Shown here: positions 35,162 through 46,632 of the stretch, piece after piece
Numbering within the stretch: position 1 is the stretch's first letter
Layout: every line of letters begins with the position of its first letter
DNA from: Sordariomycetes sp. S80-01Y
Lineage: Eukaryota; Ascomycota; Sordariomycetes
Assembly: GCA_037042185.1 (NCBI GenBank)
Contig: JAXQJY010000027.1
Span: 1,550,001 to 1,614,000 of the forward strand
Reading direction: 5' to 3'
Length of the DNA stretch: 64,000 bases
The notes under the pieces: generated by a model
The model's input: the letters and a program-made list of their open reading frames with translations, nothing else
What the model was told of the DNA's origin: nothing
The model's database searches: none
Translations under genes and position numbers: made by a program

Positions 35162-36172
35162 GGTGGAGGATTGACCGGTAGAGGAGCCTAGGGAGACGAT
35201 TAGCCATTGGTGTCATACATGCAGTTGACTGCAAACAGTGTCCAGCAAGTTCAATTCGACCAGCTGAACGTGCTGGCTGAAGGGACAAAGCTACGGGACT
35301 CCGGTAAAGAGCTTTGTGTCCCGAGATCTGGGGATGCCTTTGCAAGTAGCCGTTGCTATGTGCGTGACCGCCTCGAAGCTACCAAGCACCAAGCACCAAG
35401 CTTGCTCCTACACGAAGCAAAAGAGGGAGATAAACTTACCAGCAGACCAAAATATGAGCAAAGAAAGTGCTTTCTAGTAGACCAACCAGTCCCAGTAACG
35501 ATAAGGGAGCTAATTGGATCTGTGGAAGAAAGGGTTGCGGAGTTGTAGATGTCGTGTGTTCAATCGAAACCTGGTAGGTGTCCCGTCCGAATGGGGTTCG
35601 CCGGTCCCTGAGCCAGCGCCCGGGCCTGCCCTGCGGTGGCCAAATTGTGGGGACCTTGAACTGAGGTGCGGTGGGCTCGTGCGCCTGCCGCGAAGGTTCG
35701 AGACACTGGCCCCTTGACTTGGAGCGGATGCGGGGCAACGACTGAGGGGTTCAACAGCTTCAACTAGATCTTGAGGTTTGCCTTGAACAGGAGTTCCTCT
35801 ACGAACGTTGGTGAGGGCAAGGGCAAATTTGGGTAATAATTGAAGCTCATCAGTCCCATCCAGGATTCATGTTATCTTTGGCCAGTGCAGCCGTTGCGGT
35901 GATGGGTAGAAGATCTGCTATGCTGTGTTTGCGTCTACCCCTCCAGCTCAGTGGCAACATCAAGGGATGTTGTTGCGTGGGATTTCCGAGTCTACGTCAC
36001 ACTTCGACCTTCGATGTATGCGAGCAGTTCCAGTTCTCAAAAATAATCAATTGTCACAAGATTAGTGCTACCATAACTGCAGCACGTGGCGCTTTTTTCG
36101 AGCTAATCCTAATGGCAAAGCTCACTTTGAGTGCTGCCTCGGCAACAAGTGCCCCGCATCAGCTCTGAGAGC
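35162..36172. other. Intergenic region between snd1 start and sod1 stop
   Basis: About 1 kb holding the sod1 3' UTR and the snd1 promoter. AT content rises above 35800. A small direct repeat, CAAGCAC three times, lies near 35385-35400. No domain-bearing ORF. Confidence 0.5.
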
Positions 36173-37021
36173 TTAAGCAGAGATACCAATGACGCCTGCA
36201 AAAGTTAGATAAAAAAAAAGCCAGGCTCCAGAGGATGCAAATAAACATACCACAGGCAGGACGGGGACCGGCGTTGCCAGTCTTAAGAGACTCCTCGTTG
36301 TCGCCCTTGCCGAGGTCGTCAGTGCCGGCATGCACGACAACAGTTCGCTGTTCTCCTTGTCAGCCTAGTCCTATGTTCTGTCGTTGTGTCAACCTACGCC
36401 AACAATGCTGTGAGGTCCAATGACCTTGATCAGCTTGTCAGTGACAGAGCCCTTGGCGTTGCCCTGACCATCAGTGTCAATGTTGCCCAGGTCACCGACG
36501 TGGCGCGCCTCGTCCGAGGGGGCACCGTGGGTCTTGTTGTGAGGGTTGAAGTGAGGGCCGGCGCTGGTGCAGCCGTTGGTGTTGTCACCGTAGGTGTGAA
36601 TGTGGAAGCCGCGCTTGGCGTTGGCGTCGTTGCCCGTGATGTCCCAGGTGATGGTGGTGGGAGAGTTCTCGTCGGCCTGCTCGAAGGTGACAGTGCCGGC
36701 GACCTTGGAGTCACCGCGGAGGACGGATACTGAAGACACAGAATCAGCCAATGGTCTTACAAAACACAACCTCAGGGCACGGTAGAGGAAAACAAGGTGC
36801 GGCAAGACGTTGATAGGGGGTACAAGGGGGACGGAAAGGGGCAAGCATAGGGCATGGAGTGCCCATCAAGGTTCGAAGCGCAAGGCGAGGCAGCGCCCGA
36901 AAACCCGCTCAAATGAGCTCGTTGGTGTGGTGGATGTTGTAGCGGCGCGTATAAAGTGGCTTGCTCCCCCTTTAGGGCCCTTTAGGGAAGTATGCGGGGA
37001 TGTCTTACCAGCCTTGACCAT
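36173..37021 (-). CDS. sod1: Cytosolic Cu/Zn superoxide dismutase
   Basis: Dismutates superoxide to O2 and H2O2 in the cytosol. Four exons: 37021-37009, 36729-36398, 36347-36251 and 36195-36173, giving 154 aa, the standard length. All metal ligands are present: Cu by H47, H49, H64 and H121; Zn by H64, H72, H81 and D84; the structural disulfide is C58-C147. The first exon is 13 nt (MVKA plus one base) and the last encodes only the final VIGISA, so simple ORF calling misses both ends. Intron 1 is 279 bp, long for this locus, and contains TTTAGGG twice around AGGGCCCT near 36970-36990 and a GTATAAAG at about 36950. Introns 2 and 3 are 50 and 55 bp. Divergent from rac1. Confidence 0.96.
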
Positions 37022-38964
37022 TTTGACGGTTTGTTTTGGTTTGTTTTCTTGGTTGAAGGTACAGACGATGTGGTTGATGAGGGAAGAGGAAGAGGAGAAG
37101 AAACTGGCGGGTGGAGAGAAGCCGCTCGCTTTTCAATGGTGTAATGGGCCGGAGTTACGAGGGCAGCTCAACGGAGAGCAAGAGCACTGCACTGGCAGAG
37201 ACTCCCGTCTTTGCCAGAGACAGTGGGGGAGTGAACGGAAAGCTCATGCTGGGAGGGAGCTGCCACTGGCATTGGCACGGTTGCCCCGCTTCGTCATAGG
37301 CCGTCATGTCCCTCGCCTCGGAGCTCTCTGATGCCCTCAGCGCGGGCGCCACCCCTCCGCTGAGCAATTCTCGGCGCTGCACTTGCCCTTCGGCGGAAGA
37401 CCAGCAGGACTATCTGGTCGGACAGCTCGGCTGAGCACCTGGGACTCAACCCACGCTGCTGTGTGCTGGGAGTCGGATTCAAAGCAGCGTTGTTTTGGCC
37501 TCCGATCCCGGGCTGTCGAGTACCGCTAATCCGCCCACGAGGGGCTCGTCGCGGGACCCGTCTGCTGGAATGTCCATGGTTAGCTTTGCCGAATTGATGG
37601 CCTGGAATACCCCAGATGACGTCGACAAGTCGATCCTAGATCTCACTTTCGGGGCTGACAGGCGGAAGCCACAAAGCTTGAAGATACCAATGGCTCGGCC
37701 AAGAGCAGTGCATAGCTGGCGCGGGGCTGCTTCTCTAATACACCTCGTAGACCACTCTTCAGTACTGGTAGGAGTCTCGCGAACACATCCTCGCACTACT
37801 AGACTAGTCTAGAATTGTTCGGTTGTCAAAGCGTTAGCTGACCAGCGTCGTATGTGGTTGCAGCGCGCGTTGCAACCTTGTCCTCCGGAACACAGACAGA
37901 TGTCTGACCTCAGGTTTGGGACGGCGATGAAACTCCACCGGCATCTCGCGACGCTTCCGACGGCGTGGTGCTGTATCAGGTCTATCTTGATGAAGCAAAG
38001 TGCCGTGCCATTGGGATGTCGACGTGGGACTGACACTCATTTCTGCGTAAGATTGTGAGCAACATGTCGAGCCCCTGAACCTGACGATTAGCCATCCAAC
38101 TCGGTCCAAGTAGGTAACCAAGCTGTGGCGCTAAAAACCAGCTCACCCATCGTCAGTGGCTGGGGTTTACTTCAGTAGCCGCCACATCTGATCAAGTCAG
38201 ACGCCGCCGGTGCGTCGTTGCCTCTGACGGGCCGGCCAGACGGGTCAGGATCTCGTGGTGGTGGGTGGTGGTTGGTGCTGTCTACCAGTCGGAGCCTTGG
38301 TCTGGCACAGCACGCGCGTGTGCTCCTGTGTGGTCCTACCAACGAGAATCCGAGGCTCCTCGGCGAGAGCGTGAATGCCCTCACAATTCCTTTTGGTACA
38401 AGGCAAAGGCGTCGGTCTAGGAGGGCAATTGGTGCGAAGAAGAACCATCTCCACCTCACTCGCCACACTAGCACAGGCCAGGCCATCGCAGTGCAGTGAT
38501 AGGGCGGCCCCAGTTGCTCGGCCTTATCACGCTGCTCCTGACTCTCAATCGCACCTCCATCACCACTTTGAAACGTCTCACTTCTGGTCCGGATCTCTTC
38601 TACTACCGCTGGAGTTCCTTGCACTAGCGTTCAGTCAGCCTCATCGCCTTACGCCTGGCGCTTACTTTGCTCCGCTGTGCTGCTCAGTCCCTCTCGCGGC
38701 AGCCTCAGCCCGCCCGCCAGCAAGCCAAGCCAAGCAGCAGCCAACCCAGCCCGGCCAAGCACGTTGCTAGCCGGCCTTACTTCCCGCCTGCCACTTCCCA
38801 TCTCTGGCCTGGTCCGCCAAACTGCCACGGACACCGACAACCTTGCGCACCGCCGACTCCCACTCCACCAACCTCCCTATCGAATCTTGCGACGATAACC
38901 TCGCGACGATATCCTCGCAAACGCCGTGCCATTTCCCCAGCCAGATCATTGAGGTGTCACAGAA
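37022..38964. other. Divergent promoter region, sod1 / rac1
   Basis: 1.9 kb between divergent starts. The rac1-proximal 300 bp is very C-rich with reiterated CCAAGC/CAGCC motifs near 38710-38765, consistent with a long pyrimidine-rich 5' UTR. ORFs in the region overlap on both strands without domain support; none is called. Confidence 0.5.
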
Positions 38965-39806
38965 ATGGCTCAGCCAGGAGTTCAGTCTTTGAAGGCATGT
39001 TGGACCGCCCGCTTTGCGACCCTGAGCGGAGCCTATCTCTCGTCGACGAAAAAACGTCATTTGCTGACCGACTGTTGCAGTGCGTGGTGACCGGTGACGG
39101 TGCTGTTGGCAAGGTAAACAGCTCCTATCCCCTTTATCGAAGCTGCGAGCTGACACCTGCCAGACATGTCTTCTCATTTCGTACACGACCAATGCCTTCC
39201 CAGGCGAATACATCCCCACAGTGTATGCTATCCAGAACGGCCTCAACGGCGAAGAGACTGTCCTTCTGACCAATCCTAGCTTTGATAACTACTCCGCCAG
39301 CGTTATGGTCGACGGCAAGCCCATCTCTCTCGGCCTCTGGGATACCGCCGGCCAAGAAGACTACGATCGTCTCCGCCCCCTATCCTACCCGCAGACCGAT
39401 GTCTTCCTCATCTGCTTCTCCATCGTATCCCCGCCGTCCTTCGACAACGTCAAAGCCAAGTGGTTCCCCGAGATTGATCACCACGCGCCCAACATTCCCA
39501 TAATCCTTGTGGGCACCAAGCTCGATTTGCGTGAGGATGCCGCCACACTGGACAGCTTGAGGCAGAAGAGGATGGAGCCGGTTTCGTATGAGCAGGCGTT
39601 GGCTTGCGCAAAGGAGATCAAGGCATACAAATACCTCGAGTGCTCGGCATTGACGCAGAGGAACTTGAAGAGCGTGTTTGATGAGGCTATCCGGTAGGTC
39701 AACCCCACCACTCGGTCATGATGTCAACTAACGAGGTCACAGTGCTGTTTTGAACCCTCGCCCGGCGCCCTCGATGAAGAAGCGATCCAAGTGCTCGATT
39801 CTGTAG
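38965..39806 (+). CDS. rac1: Rho-family GTPase Rac1
   Basis: Small GTPase controlling polarised growth, actin organisation and NADPH-oxidase activity at the plasma membrane. Five exons: 38965-38994, 39081-39113, 39164-39222, 39280-39693 and 39743-39806, giving 199 aa. Visible motifs are the P-loop GDGAVGKT at 14-21, switch I IPTVFDNYSA, switch [20 protein letters not shown], and CSAL near the C-terminus. The tail is [10 protein letters not shown], a polybasic stretch plus a CAAX box predicted to be geranylgeranylated. Exon 1 ([10 protein letters not shown]) ends in AAG followed by GCATGT, so intron 1 uses a GC-AG pair; no GT donor nearby keeps the frame to CVVTGDG. The other introns have GT donors (GTAAAC, GTATGC, GTAGGT). 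Rac rather than Cdc42 by [20 protein letters not shown]. Confidence 0.96.
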
Positions 39807-40567
39807 AAGATACATCATTTCCAAAACTGCATTGCCCTAGACGCTGGCTTGGACACGAAAGCGGTCGACTAGCTCGAGGACTAACGATTCCACGAATACC
39901 ACGGCCCTCGATCTTTGACGCCTTCATCGAAGAACCAGAACATAGAAGACACTACACTCGCGGCGGTATAATGGCAGACCGATAATCGCCTCCAAACACG
40001 CCTCGGATTAATGTTGATCATGTCCTAAGCTGCCTCTACAGGGCGAAGGAAGAGACGAACTGAAGCAAGAAGACTGGGATCTGAGGGATGGGAGCTTGGT
40101 GGAAGAGAAGACTTTGGAGATACTCTGCCCAAGCGGAGCGTGTGATTAACGGATGGCCGAAAGAACATATGCGAAGACAGGACATCTAATATTTGGTTGG
40201 CTCACTCTTGGCTCTTTACGCTCGTTTCTTTACAATACCTGGGTTGCAACATTCATGGATTTGCTGCGAGTTGGCGTAATGGCAATGGAATTTGCATCTC
40301 AACAACTTTGTTCCCTCTGGATTCTGTTCAGTGCGTGATGTGAGAAGCTTAGGAGAACCAATATCGTTCAATTCCTCGGGGGTGTCTCATTTCCATTCAC
40401 AGACACATCAAGCCCCGTTGTGTAGCAAAAGCGATCTAAGCCCTTTTTCGTAACCGACGACGCCTTGTTCTGAAATAACATAAAACCCAGACCCATCACT
40501 GAGGACCCTGTACTTCTCGGACAAAAACTCGAATAAAAGGAAAAGCAGGTGCGGCAGGAAGGGTTGA
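39807..40567. other. Convergent 3' region, rac1 / nop6
   Basis: 761 bp between two stop codons, AT-rich around 40180-40360. Presumed 3' UTRs; no gene seen. Confidence 0.5.
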
Positions 40568-41648
40568 TCACTGGCCCAGTCCAGGGAGTCTAGCCAGCCG
40601 ACTGGGATGGATGCCCCCATTGCTCTGCGCCTTGTCCTCCCCACCGGCGCCCTCCTTCTTGGCCGTCTTCTCCCTGTCGATGCGCTTCGCGCGGTTCTCG
40701 TCGAGCTTCTCGTTCTTGGCGCGGATCTTCTCCTGGCGCTGCTTCGTCTTGCCGCCGCCGCCGGCCCTGCTCGTCGTTAGTTTCCGCGATGTCAGAGACC
40801 TGCGCACAGGTGAGGAGAGCAGAGACTTACGTTAACTCAACATTGATCCTCCTCCCTGCGCTGACGCCATCCTCGAACATGCTGTGGTGGAATTTGTCGA
40901 GGCAGGTCCTCATGTGCCACACCTTGCCGAATTCGACGAACGCAATGCCCCTGCAGGGCTTGTCCGAGTTCTTGTCCTTGAGACACCGGACGGCGATGGG
41001 GCTGAGGGAAGCGAAGTGCGCGGAGATCGAAGCCGCGGTGGCGGTGAAGGGGAGGTTGCCGACGAAGACGATGTGGCGGTCCTGTTTCTGGTCCGACGAG
41101 GAAGGGGGCAAGTCAATGGCACTCGAGCTGGACTCATCGCCGTTGGCTTCTGCGGCCTTGGAGTCCCCGTTGCTTGTGGGCTCGGCTGAGTCGCCGCTCT
41201 TGTCCTTCGTCTCCTTTTTGGACTTTTTGTCCTTCTTCTTGTCCTTCTTCTCAGCCGCGCTCTTCTCCTCCTGACCGTTGGTCTGCTCTTCCCCGTTTGT
41301 CTCTTCCGCAACCTTCTTCGCCTTCTTCTCCTTCTTCAGCTCCTTTTTACTCTTCACCTCCTTCACCTCAGCGACAGGCTCGGGCTCGTCCTCCTCGGAT
41401 GCATCCTCCATGGGGAGATCCTGCAAATCCTTCTTCTTGTCCTTCTTCTCCTTGCGACTTTCTTTCTTGTGCTTGTCTTTCTTGTCTTTCTTATCCTTCT
41501 TTTCTTTCTTGGTCTTCTTCACCTCGGTGGTATCAGCGTCGGCGGCGGCATCGTCGACCTTGCGCTTCTTGGCTGGGACGTCGATACCCCAATCGAAGGG
41601 CTTCTCGTCCGTCTCGGCATTTTCTCTTGCGCGCTTGCTTTTACCCAT
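40568..41648 (-). CDS. nop6: Nop6-like nucleolar RRM protein
   Basis: Predicted nucleolar RNA-binding protein, similar in layout to S. cerevisiae Nop6, a small-subunit (90S pre-ribosome) assembly factor. Exons are 41648-40831 and 40766-40568 (64-bp intron, GTAAGT...CAG with a CTAAC branch point), giving 338 aa. Residues 40-150 are extremely Lys/Asp/Glu-rich (KKTKKEKKDKKDKKDKHKKE), a likely nucleolar-targeting and disordered region. A single RRM spans about 192-272: RNP2-like IVFVGNLPF and RNP1-like CRGIAFVEF are both visible. The C-terminal exon is basic (KTKQRQEKIRAKNEKLDENR). An upstream in-frame ATG at 41930 was rejected because the added 94 residues look like 5' UTR. The plus-strand frame opposite the Lys-rich part is an artefact. 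Confidence 0.8.
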
Positions 41649-42127
41649 GATGGCTATTTGTGGAATGAACCGTGTCTTCGAGGTGCGGAATCGAGGAATG
41701 GTGGGAGGATCTGCTGGTGGAAGGGCAATGATGAAAGGGTCAACCCAACTTTTTTTTTGGGACGGCAGCAGATAGCAGATAGCAGATTTTGCCAGAAATT
41801 TGGCAGCAACCTTAGGTCCCTGAAGGCTCCGTCCGGTACCCACTTTAATGCGGGGGAGGGGCTGGAATGGAAGTAAGAGAATGTATTCATCTCGAGTTGG
41901 CACCAAACCTGTCTCGGACCTCGTTTGCAATCACATTGCGGAACACATTTTTTCTTACAATTCATCTTGTCATTGATTCAATAACCTGAGCGGCCAAATA
42001 TTTCGTTCCCCTCTGGATGCTTTCGGCCATACTGTCCTCGGGTTCCCCACCCTCATAGAGTCTACATCGTTTGCCCCCTAAATATGCCGATCATCAATTA
42101 ATATAAGTGACACGAGTATAAGAGATT
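41649..42127. other. Intergenic region between nop6 start and the CFEM-like gene stop
   Basis: 479 bp, AT-rich at 41930-42125. It holds the nop6 promoter and the 3' UTR of the CFEM-like gene. Nothing else recognised. Confidence 0.5.
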
Positions 42128-44944
42128 TTAGAAGAATAGTTCTGCGACGACGAGTAGAACACAGGCGAAGAAGAGCGCAAGAGGTATGGCGACGTTAGTT
42201 GAAGATTCGCCAGTGATGGGAACAGTCTCTGGTGCCGCCGTGGTGTTGGCTGGATGCTCCGAGCGCCAGAACGTATGAGTGCTCATTGAAATTGGTATAT
42301 CGTTCTGTGGAGGCCCCGCATTACGCTTTCTTTTCTTCTGAGCGTATGGTGGCGCATATACGAGCTCAGGCACGGCTGACATCCAGGAGGCGTCTCCTGT
42401 TGGTGCCATTCCATCATCCGTCTCGGCCGCGTCGACCGCCTCGGGAATCGTTAGGGTGACAAGGACGGTGCTTTCAACATTGACAACATCATCAACATAG
42501 TTTCCAACCGCGGCAGTGGTAGGACCTGGACCTGGCCAAATGGTGATCTCCGAAGGCTGCCCGTCAGGGCCAGCGGTGGTGAGTGGAAGCCAGCCATCTG
42601 GCGGTGTAGCCCTTACAAAGGTGACAGAGCTCTGACCGGCAGTGTCTTGGGCTACCGTAGATACCACTGTCTGGGTGGTCGTGACAGGTTCAGCTGGTAT
42701 TTCAGATGTATAAGTGGGCTCCGCGGGTGGCACGTTGGTGGTTGCTGACTCTATCGGGCTTGGGCTGGTAAGTATCGTATCTGAAGCGCCTGGAGCTGGC
42801 CAGAGGGTGGTTTCGCTTGGTGCGGCTCCTGGAACACCGATGTCATTTCCAGCGTCCGTACCAAGTGGTACTCCTAAATAGGGCTCAACAGGAGCTCCAG
42901 CGCTTGGACCAACAGGACCATTGGAGCCGGGATCGTCCACACTGCCGTCGTGGTCGCCATCGCAAGGCGCGTTGAGGCTACTGTCACTGTTGACTTCAGA
43001 TGCAGCTTCTTGATCAGTGTCATCACAAGGGTCATCAGTTGCTGGGCTCCCATTGCCGGGCGTGCCATTGAGATCGACGACGAGAGGACCAGCTCTCGAG
43101 CCACTGCCATTGCCCGGCACAGCGGCTGTGCCTTCATCGCATGTATCAGCTCCATTATCATCAGCATCAGTGGCGTCCTGTGGGCAGGCGCCGTCACCGG
43201 CTGTACTGGTGTCTGAGCTCGAATGCATGGCTGAAGACCCCCTTTTATCCCCAGTATCAGGACAGCTTTGGCTAGCCGTGTCAAGACAAGCAAGAGCGGG
43301 ATCCGGTGCCTCGTTTAAATCACCCGGAGCATCATCCTCAGGGCCAGGACAAGGTGCAAAGCCATCATCGAGGGGTGCCGCGGCGGGAGGAGAGATTGGG
43401 GCCTCGTCGTTGGGGTATGGGGCCTCGTCGTCTGCACTCGGACGTGCGGAAGCACCGGTGTCAGGACTCGATGTCGCAGGATCCACAGACTCTTTGTTTG
43501 TAGGAGGCTCAGGAGATAGTGAAGCACAGTCATCCTCTCCTGGTTTGATGTCGTCGGTCGACGAGGAGCTCGTGGCTGGATGGGTAACTTTATTTGGGCC
43601 AGGCGCAGCAGGGTTAGCAAGCGGATCCTAACCGCCACCATCTTTCTCGTCTGAACAGGATTGATGATCTGCCAAGTTAGGGGGGGCAGAAGTATCCTGA
43701 GCGCCTGAAACAGCCTTGGGATCGGCCAGTGAGGAAGGCGTAGATTGTCCCAAGAGGCCAGCATCGTTGCCGTCACTGTCGCAACTTAGATCTCCACCAG
43801 TAGGCCCGCTGTCGGAGTACGGGAAAATGGGGCCAGGACCTTGAACTGGCACGGAGCCCGGTTGAGGGCAGCTGTTAGCAGCGCCATCATCGACGCTTGG
43901 GTCGTTGCAAGGACTAGCGCCACTGTTTGGGCTTTCCCCCGAGCTGGGACCAGAAGGAATGTATGGGTTTTGGTCTGCGACTGAACTTAAACCACCACTC
44001 CCATTACAATTACCGAGGCTTGAAATAATGTCATCAGCATCGCAAGGTGATATACCTGGGGCTCCGTTTCCGAGATCGCTGGCACTACCGGTCAAGTCCG
44101 AGCCTCCTGAATTTTCAGGAGTTGGTGGAAAGACTGAATGAGATGCACCGGAGGCCGGGACAGAAAAGTCCGCATCTCCTATACAGTCGGGGCCAGGATA
44201 GCCAAAGTCAGCTGGGAAAGATGCGTTCGGGTCAACAACGCAAGGCATAGGGTCTCCGTGATTCCCAGGCGATGAAGAGTCCGGGTTTTTAGATCCGCTT
44301 GATATTCTAGAGTTGGCGTTTCTGTTGGCTGCAGAAGGTGGATTGCCCTCAGAAGAATGGAAGTTCGTTGGAGAAGCGTTGGACACAGGTGAAAGCGTAA
44401 GAACGCCGTCTGATCCAGTGCTGCAGCCTAAGACGATGGAAGGAAGGCCCCCGGATAGAGCCCCAGCTCCATAATTCCCGCTAGCAGTAGGGTCATATGT
44501 GACGAGTCCAGGATGATTCAGTGTTCGAGGGCTAAGCTGGCGTTGAACAGCAAGCTCGACAGGATGAAGAGGTCCAACGTAGGCACCCATGTCATTGCAG
44601 GCGGCAGCAACGGATGCCAAAGCAGTGCCGTAGAGGTTCGGGAGACATGTCGTCTCGAGGCACTGGAAGAGAGCCTGTGATGTTTCGTCAATTCGTCACC
44701 TCTGAATGTCAGGGAGAAGGCCTTACCCTTTGCTTTGCGAGGTCGGAACACAAGATGCTCAAGTCCACGGCGTCCTCAACAGCCGTCAAGTGGTCAACAC
44801 AATTGACCGCACAGCCTGCGCCGATGTTAGAGAAGTTTCTATGGGAAGTGCAACGAGCTCACCTTCGGCTAAGGAGCTGGACTCAAGCTCAGCGCCTGTG
44901 ACCAGGCCCGAAAGGAGTAGCCCGCCGAAGAGAGTGAGCTTCAT
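42128..44944 (-). CDS. CFEM-like GPI-anchored surface protein with long low-complexity stalk and an in-frame TAG
   Basis: Exons are 44944-44863, 44815-44727 and 44674-42128. Signal peptide MKLTLFGGLLLSGLVTGAEL; then a Cys-rich module with C29, C33, C50, and further Cys in LFQCLETTCLPNLYG and AAACND, resembling a CFEM domain but with six rather than eight cysteines. The rest is a long Gly/Ser/Pro/Asp stalk with recurrent CxxPD-type units and a C-terminal hydrophobic segment (NVAIPLALFFACVLLVVAEL) typical of GPI attachment. A single in-frame TAG at 43630-43628 splits the frame: stopping there gives 405 aa without anchor. A 57-bp intron at 43632-43576 (GTTAGG...CAG) would remove the stop, keep frame and give 886 aa, but the donor is atypical. 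Such proteins serve as wall adhesins or haem/iron-related surface proteins; the role here is unknown. Confidence 0.65.
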
Positions 44945-45406
44945 GATGTCGGAGGACCTTGATCGGACGATTGTGCGTGAATGAGACAATAGTGGTTGTC
45001 GTAGTTAACGATAGTCACCAAAAAAAGGAGCGAAGAGATGGTTTGGTCCAAAAAGAAGCGTAAGCGTTGCCGGTGGCTGAGCTGTTGTTTTGAGGGAGAC
45101 GAAGCGAGACGACGAAGAGAGAAGAAAGAAGAGAAGATGGGAGATGTCACGAGAAGGAACCCTCAAGTTGGTCTGACCGGTGACTTTGTACTATTTCGGC
45201 AAGCGAGGATCAAAGGCATCATTCTCTTCCGGAGGAAGGAGTGACTTGCACTTGCGCAAGTATCGGTGCAATGCCATCATCTCCTTCGTCACAATTCATG
45301 CGGCAGTGAAAGGAGTCGACGCTTTAGTGACTAGCAGCTGTGGATACCAGAGGGACAGCAACAAACGGTGTTCGAAGAGGCAAGTCTTATCGACATACTG
45401 GGGTAT
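44945..45406. other. Upstream region of CFEM-like gene / 3' region of cms1
   Basis: 462 bp, minus-strand promoter of the CFEM-like gene plus the cms1 3' UTR. On the minus strand the 45000-45140 stretch is pyrimidine-rich (agaagaagaga on plus). No gene seen. Confidence 0.5.
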
Positions 45407-46251
45407 CTAGTAGAATAGCAAGGCAAGAGGCTTCTCCTCGTCCAAGTACTGGTCCTTGAACTCCTTCCTCGCCAAGAAGCGGGCAAGAGGCATCATCGTG
45501 TCCTTCATGTCCATTATGCCTCTCTTCTTCTGGTCGATGTGTGAGGCATCAACGATGAGTCTCTGCAAGTTGTCCAGCGACAAGGCGCCTGCAGATGTCA
45601 GCCCAGGTAAGCTAGCGATGTGGGAAGCGCAAACAAACCATTGTCAATCAGCTCCATGAGACGCGCTGGCGTACCGACACCAATACCGCTCTTCTTGTTC
45701 TTCAGGAACTCGACTTGCTCAGCCACCTTCATGTGCTTCGCGAACAATTTCGCCACTGCGTTGTCCTTGGTCTGGAACTTCCTCACAGCCCTGTCAAGGT
45801 CAGTAAATGGGACAGTACAAAGGGGAGCATGCGGTGGGAGTTACCTGACGAGATCTGCAGCTCTCAGACCGGCGCCTGTCACAATGAGAGTGTGCGGTGC
45901 TCCCTTCTTCTTCGGCGGCTTGCTCAGAGTCTCAGGCTTGTCGGTGAACTTCTCCATGAAGGCAGGCAAGTTCGCCGACGTTCGGTCTTCCTGCCACGAA
46001 CTCGTGTCCTTGATGCAGCCAGCCGACAAAGATATGTCTGAAATCTCGATGGAGCTCAAGTCGCTTCCGAATCTACTCAACCGCTGGGCGAGATAATCGG
46101 CCAAAAGTTGGTTGTCCATGCGCTGGAAGAGGGTGTTGACGCCTAGTTCTGTGTCTAGGGATTCATCTTCGATGTTGTGCTTCTTCTTTTTCTTGCTAGC
46201 CTTCTTCGACGGAGCAGCATCTTCTGCTGCGCGTTTCTTCGGGTTTGACAT
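45407..46251 (-). CDS. cms1: Cms1-like 90S pre-ribosome protein (CMSS1 family)
   Basis: Member of the Cms1/CMSS1 family, associated with the U3-containing 90S pre-ribosome in yeast. Three exons: 46251-45845, 45790-45639 and 45588-45407, giving 246 aa; introns are 54 bp (GTAACT...CAG) and 50 bp (GTTTGT...CAG). The N-terminus is Lys-rich (KKASKKKKKH), likely nuclear/nucleolar targeting. Family stretches are PHTLIVTGAGLRAADLVR, split by intron 1, then AKLFAKHMKVAEQVEFL, and IGVGTPARLMELIDNGALS, split by intron 2, followed by the DEAD-helicase-like VDASHIDQKKRGIMDM. The protein has the look of a helicase-fold remnant without a P-loop, as in the family. It is tandem with nop6, another ribosome biogenesis gene, though not adjacent. 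Confidence 0.85.
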
Positions 46252-46632
46252 CGTAAATGTAGTATGGGTTACACTGATGCTCTGGATGATGCGTGTGTGA
46301 GGTTCATGAAGGCTCTTGGAACTTTTTTCTTCGATAAGCCGCACAGTGTGGGATGTGGGGCACCGATAGTAAACGAGGCGGTTGTTGGTGGTTAAGTACA
46401 GTGCTTGCTCCATTGAAGACTGTACTCACCGAGCGTCGCCGTTCCAGAACTTGGTTCTAAGTTAGCCTATCCCGTGTCAGCGAACGCGCTGTCCATTACA
46501 CGAACTCTGACGAGTGACATGTCATTTATTCCAAGTCTACCTCCTCCGCAACCTATGATATTTTACCAATCCAGGAACACCGTACACCGTGCGCCAAAGC
46601 CATATACTAACTAACGCATCCCATGTTTTGAC
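46252..46632. other. Intergenic region between cms1 start and SH3-protein stop
   Basis: 381 bp with the cms1 promoter and SH3-gene 3' UTR. No gene or repeat recognised. Confidence 0.45.
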
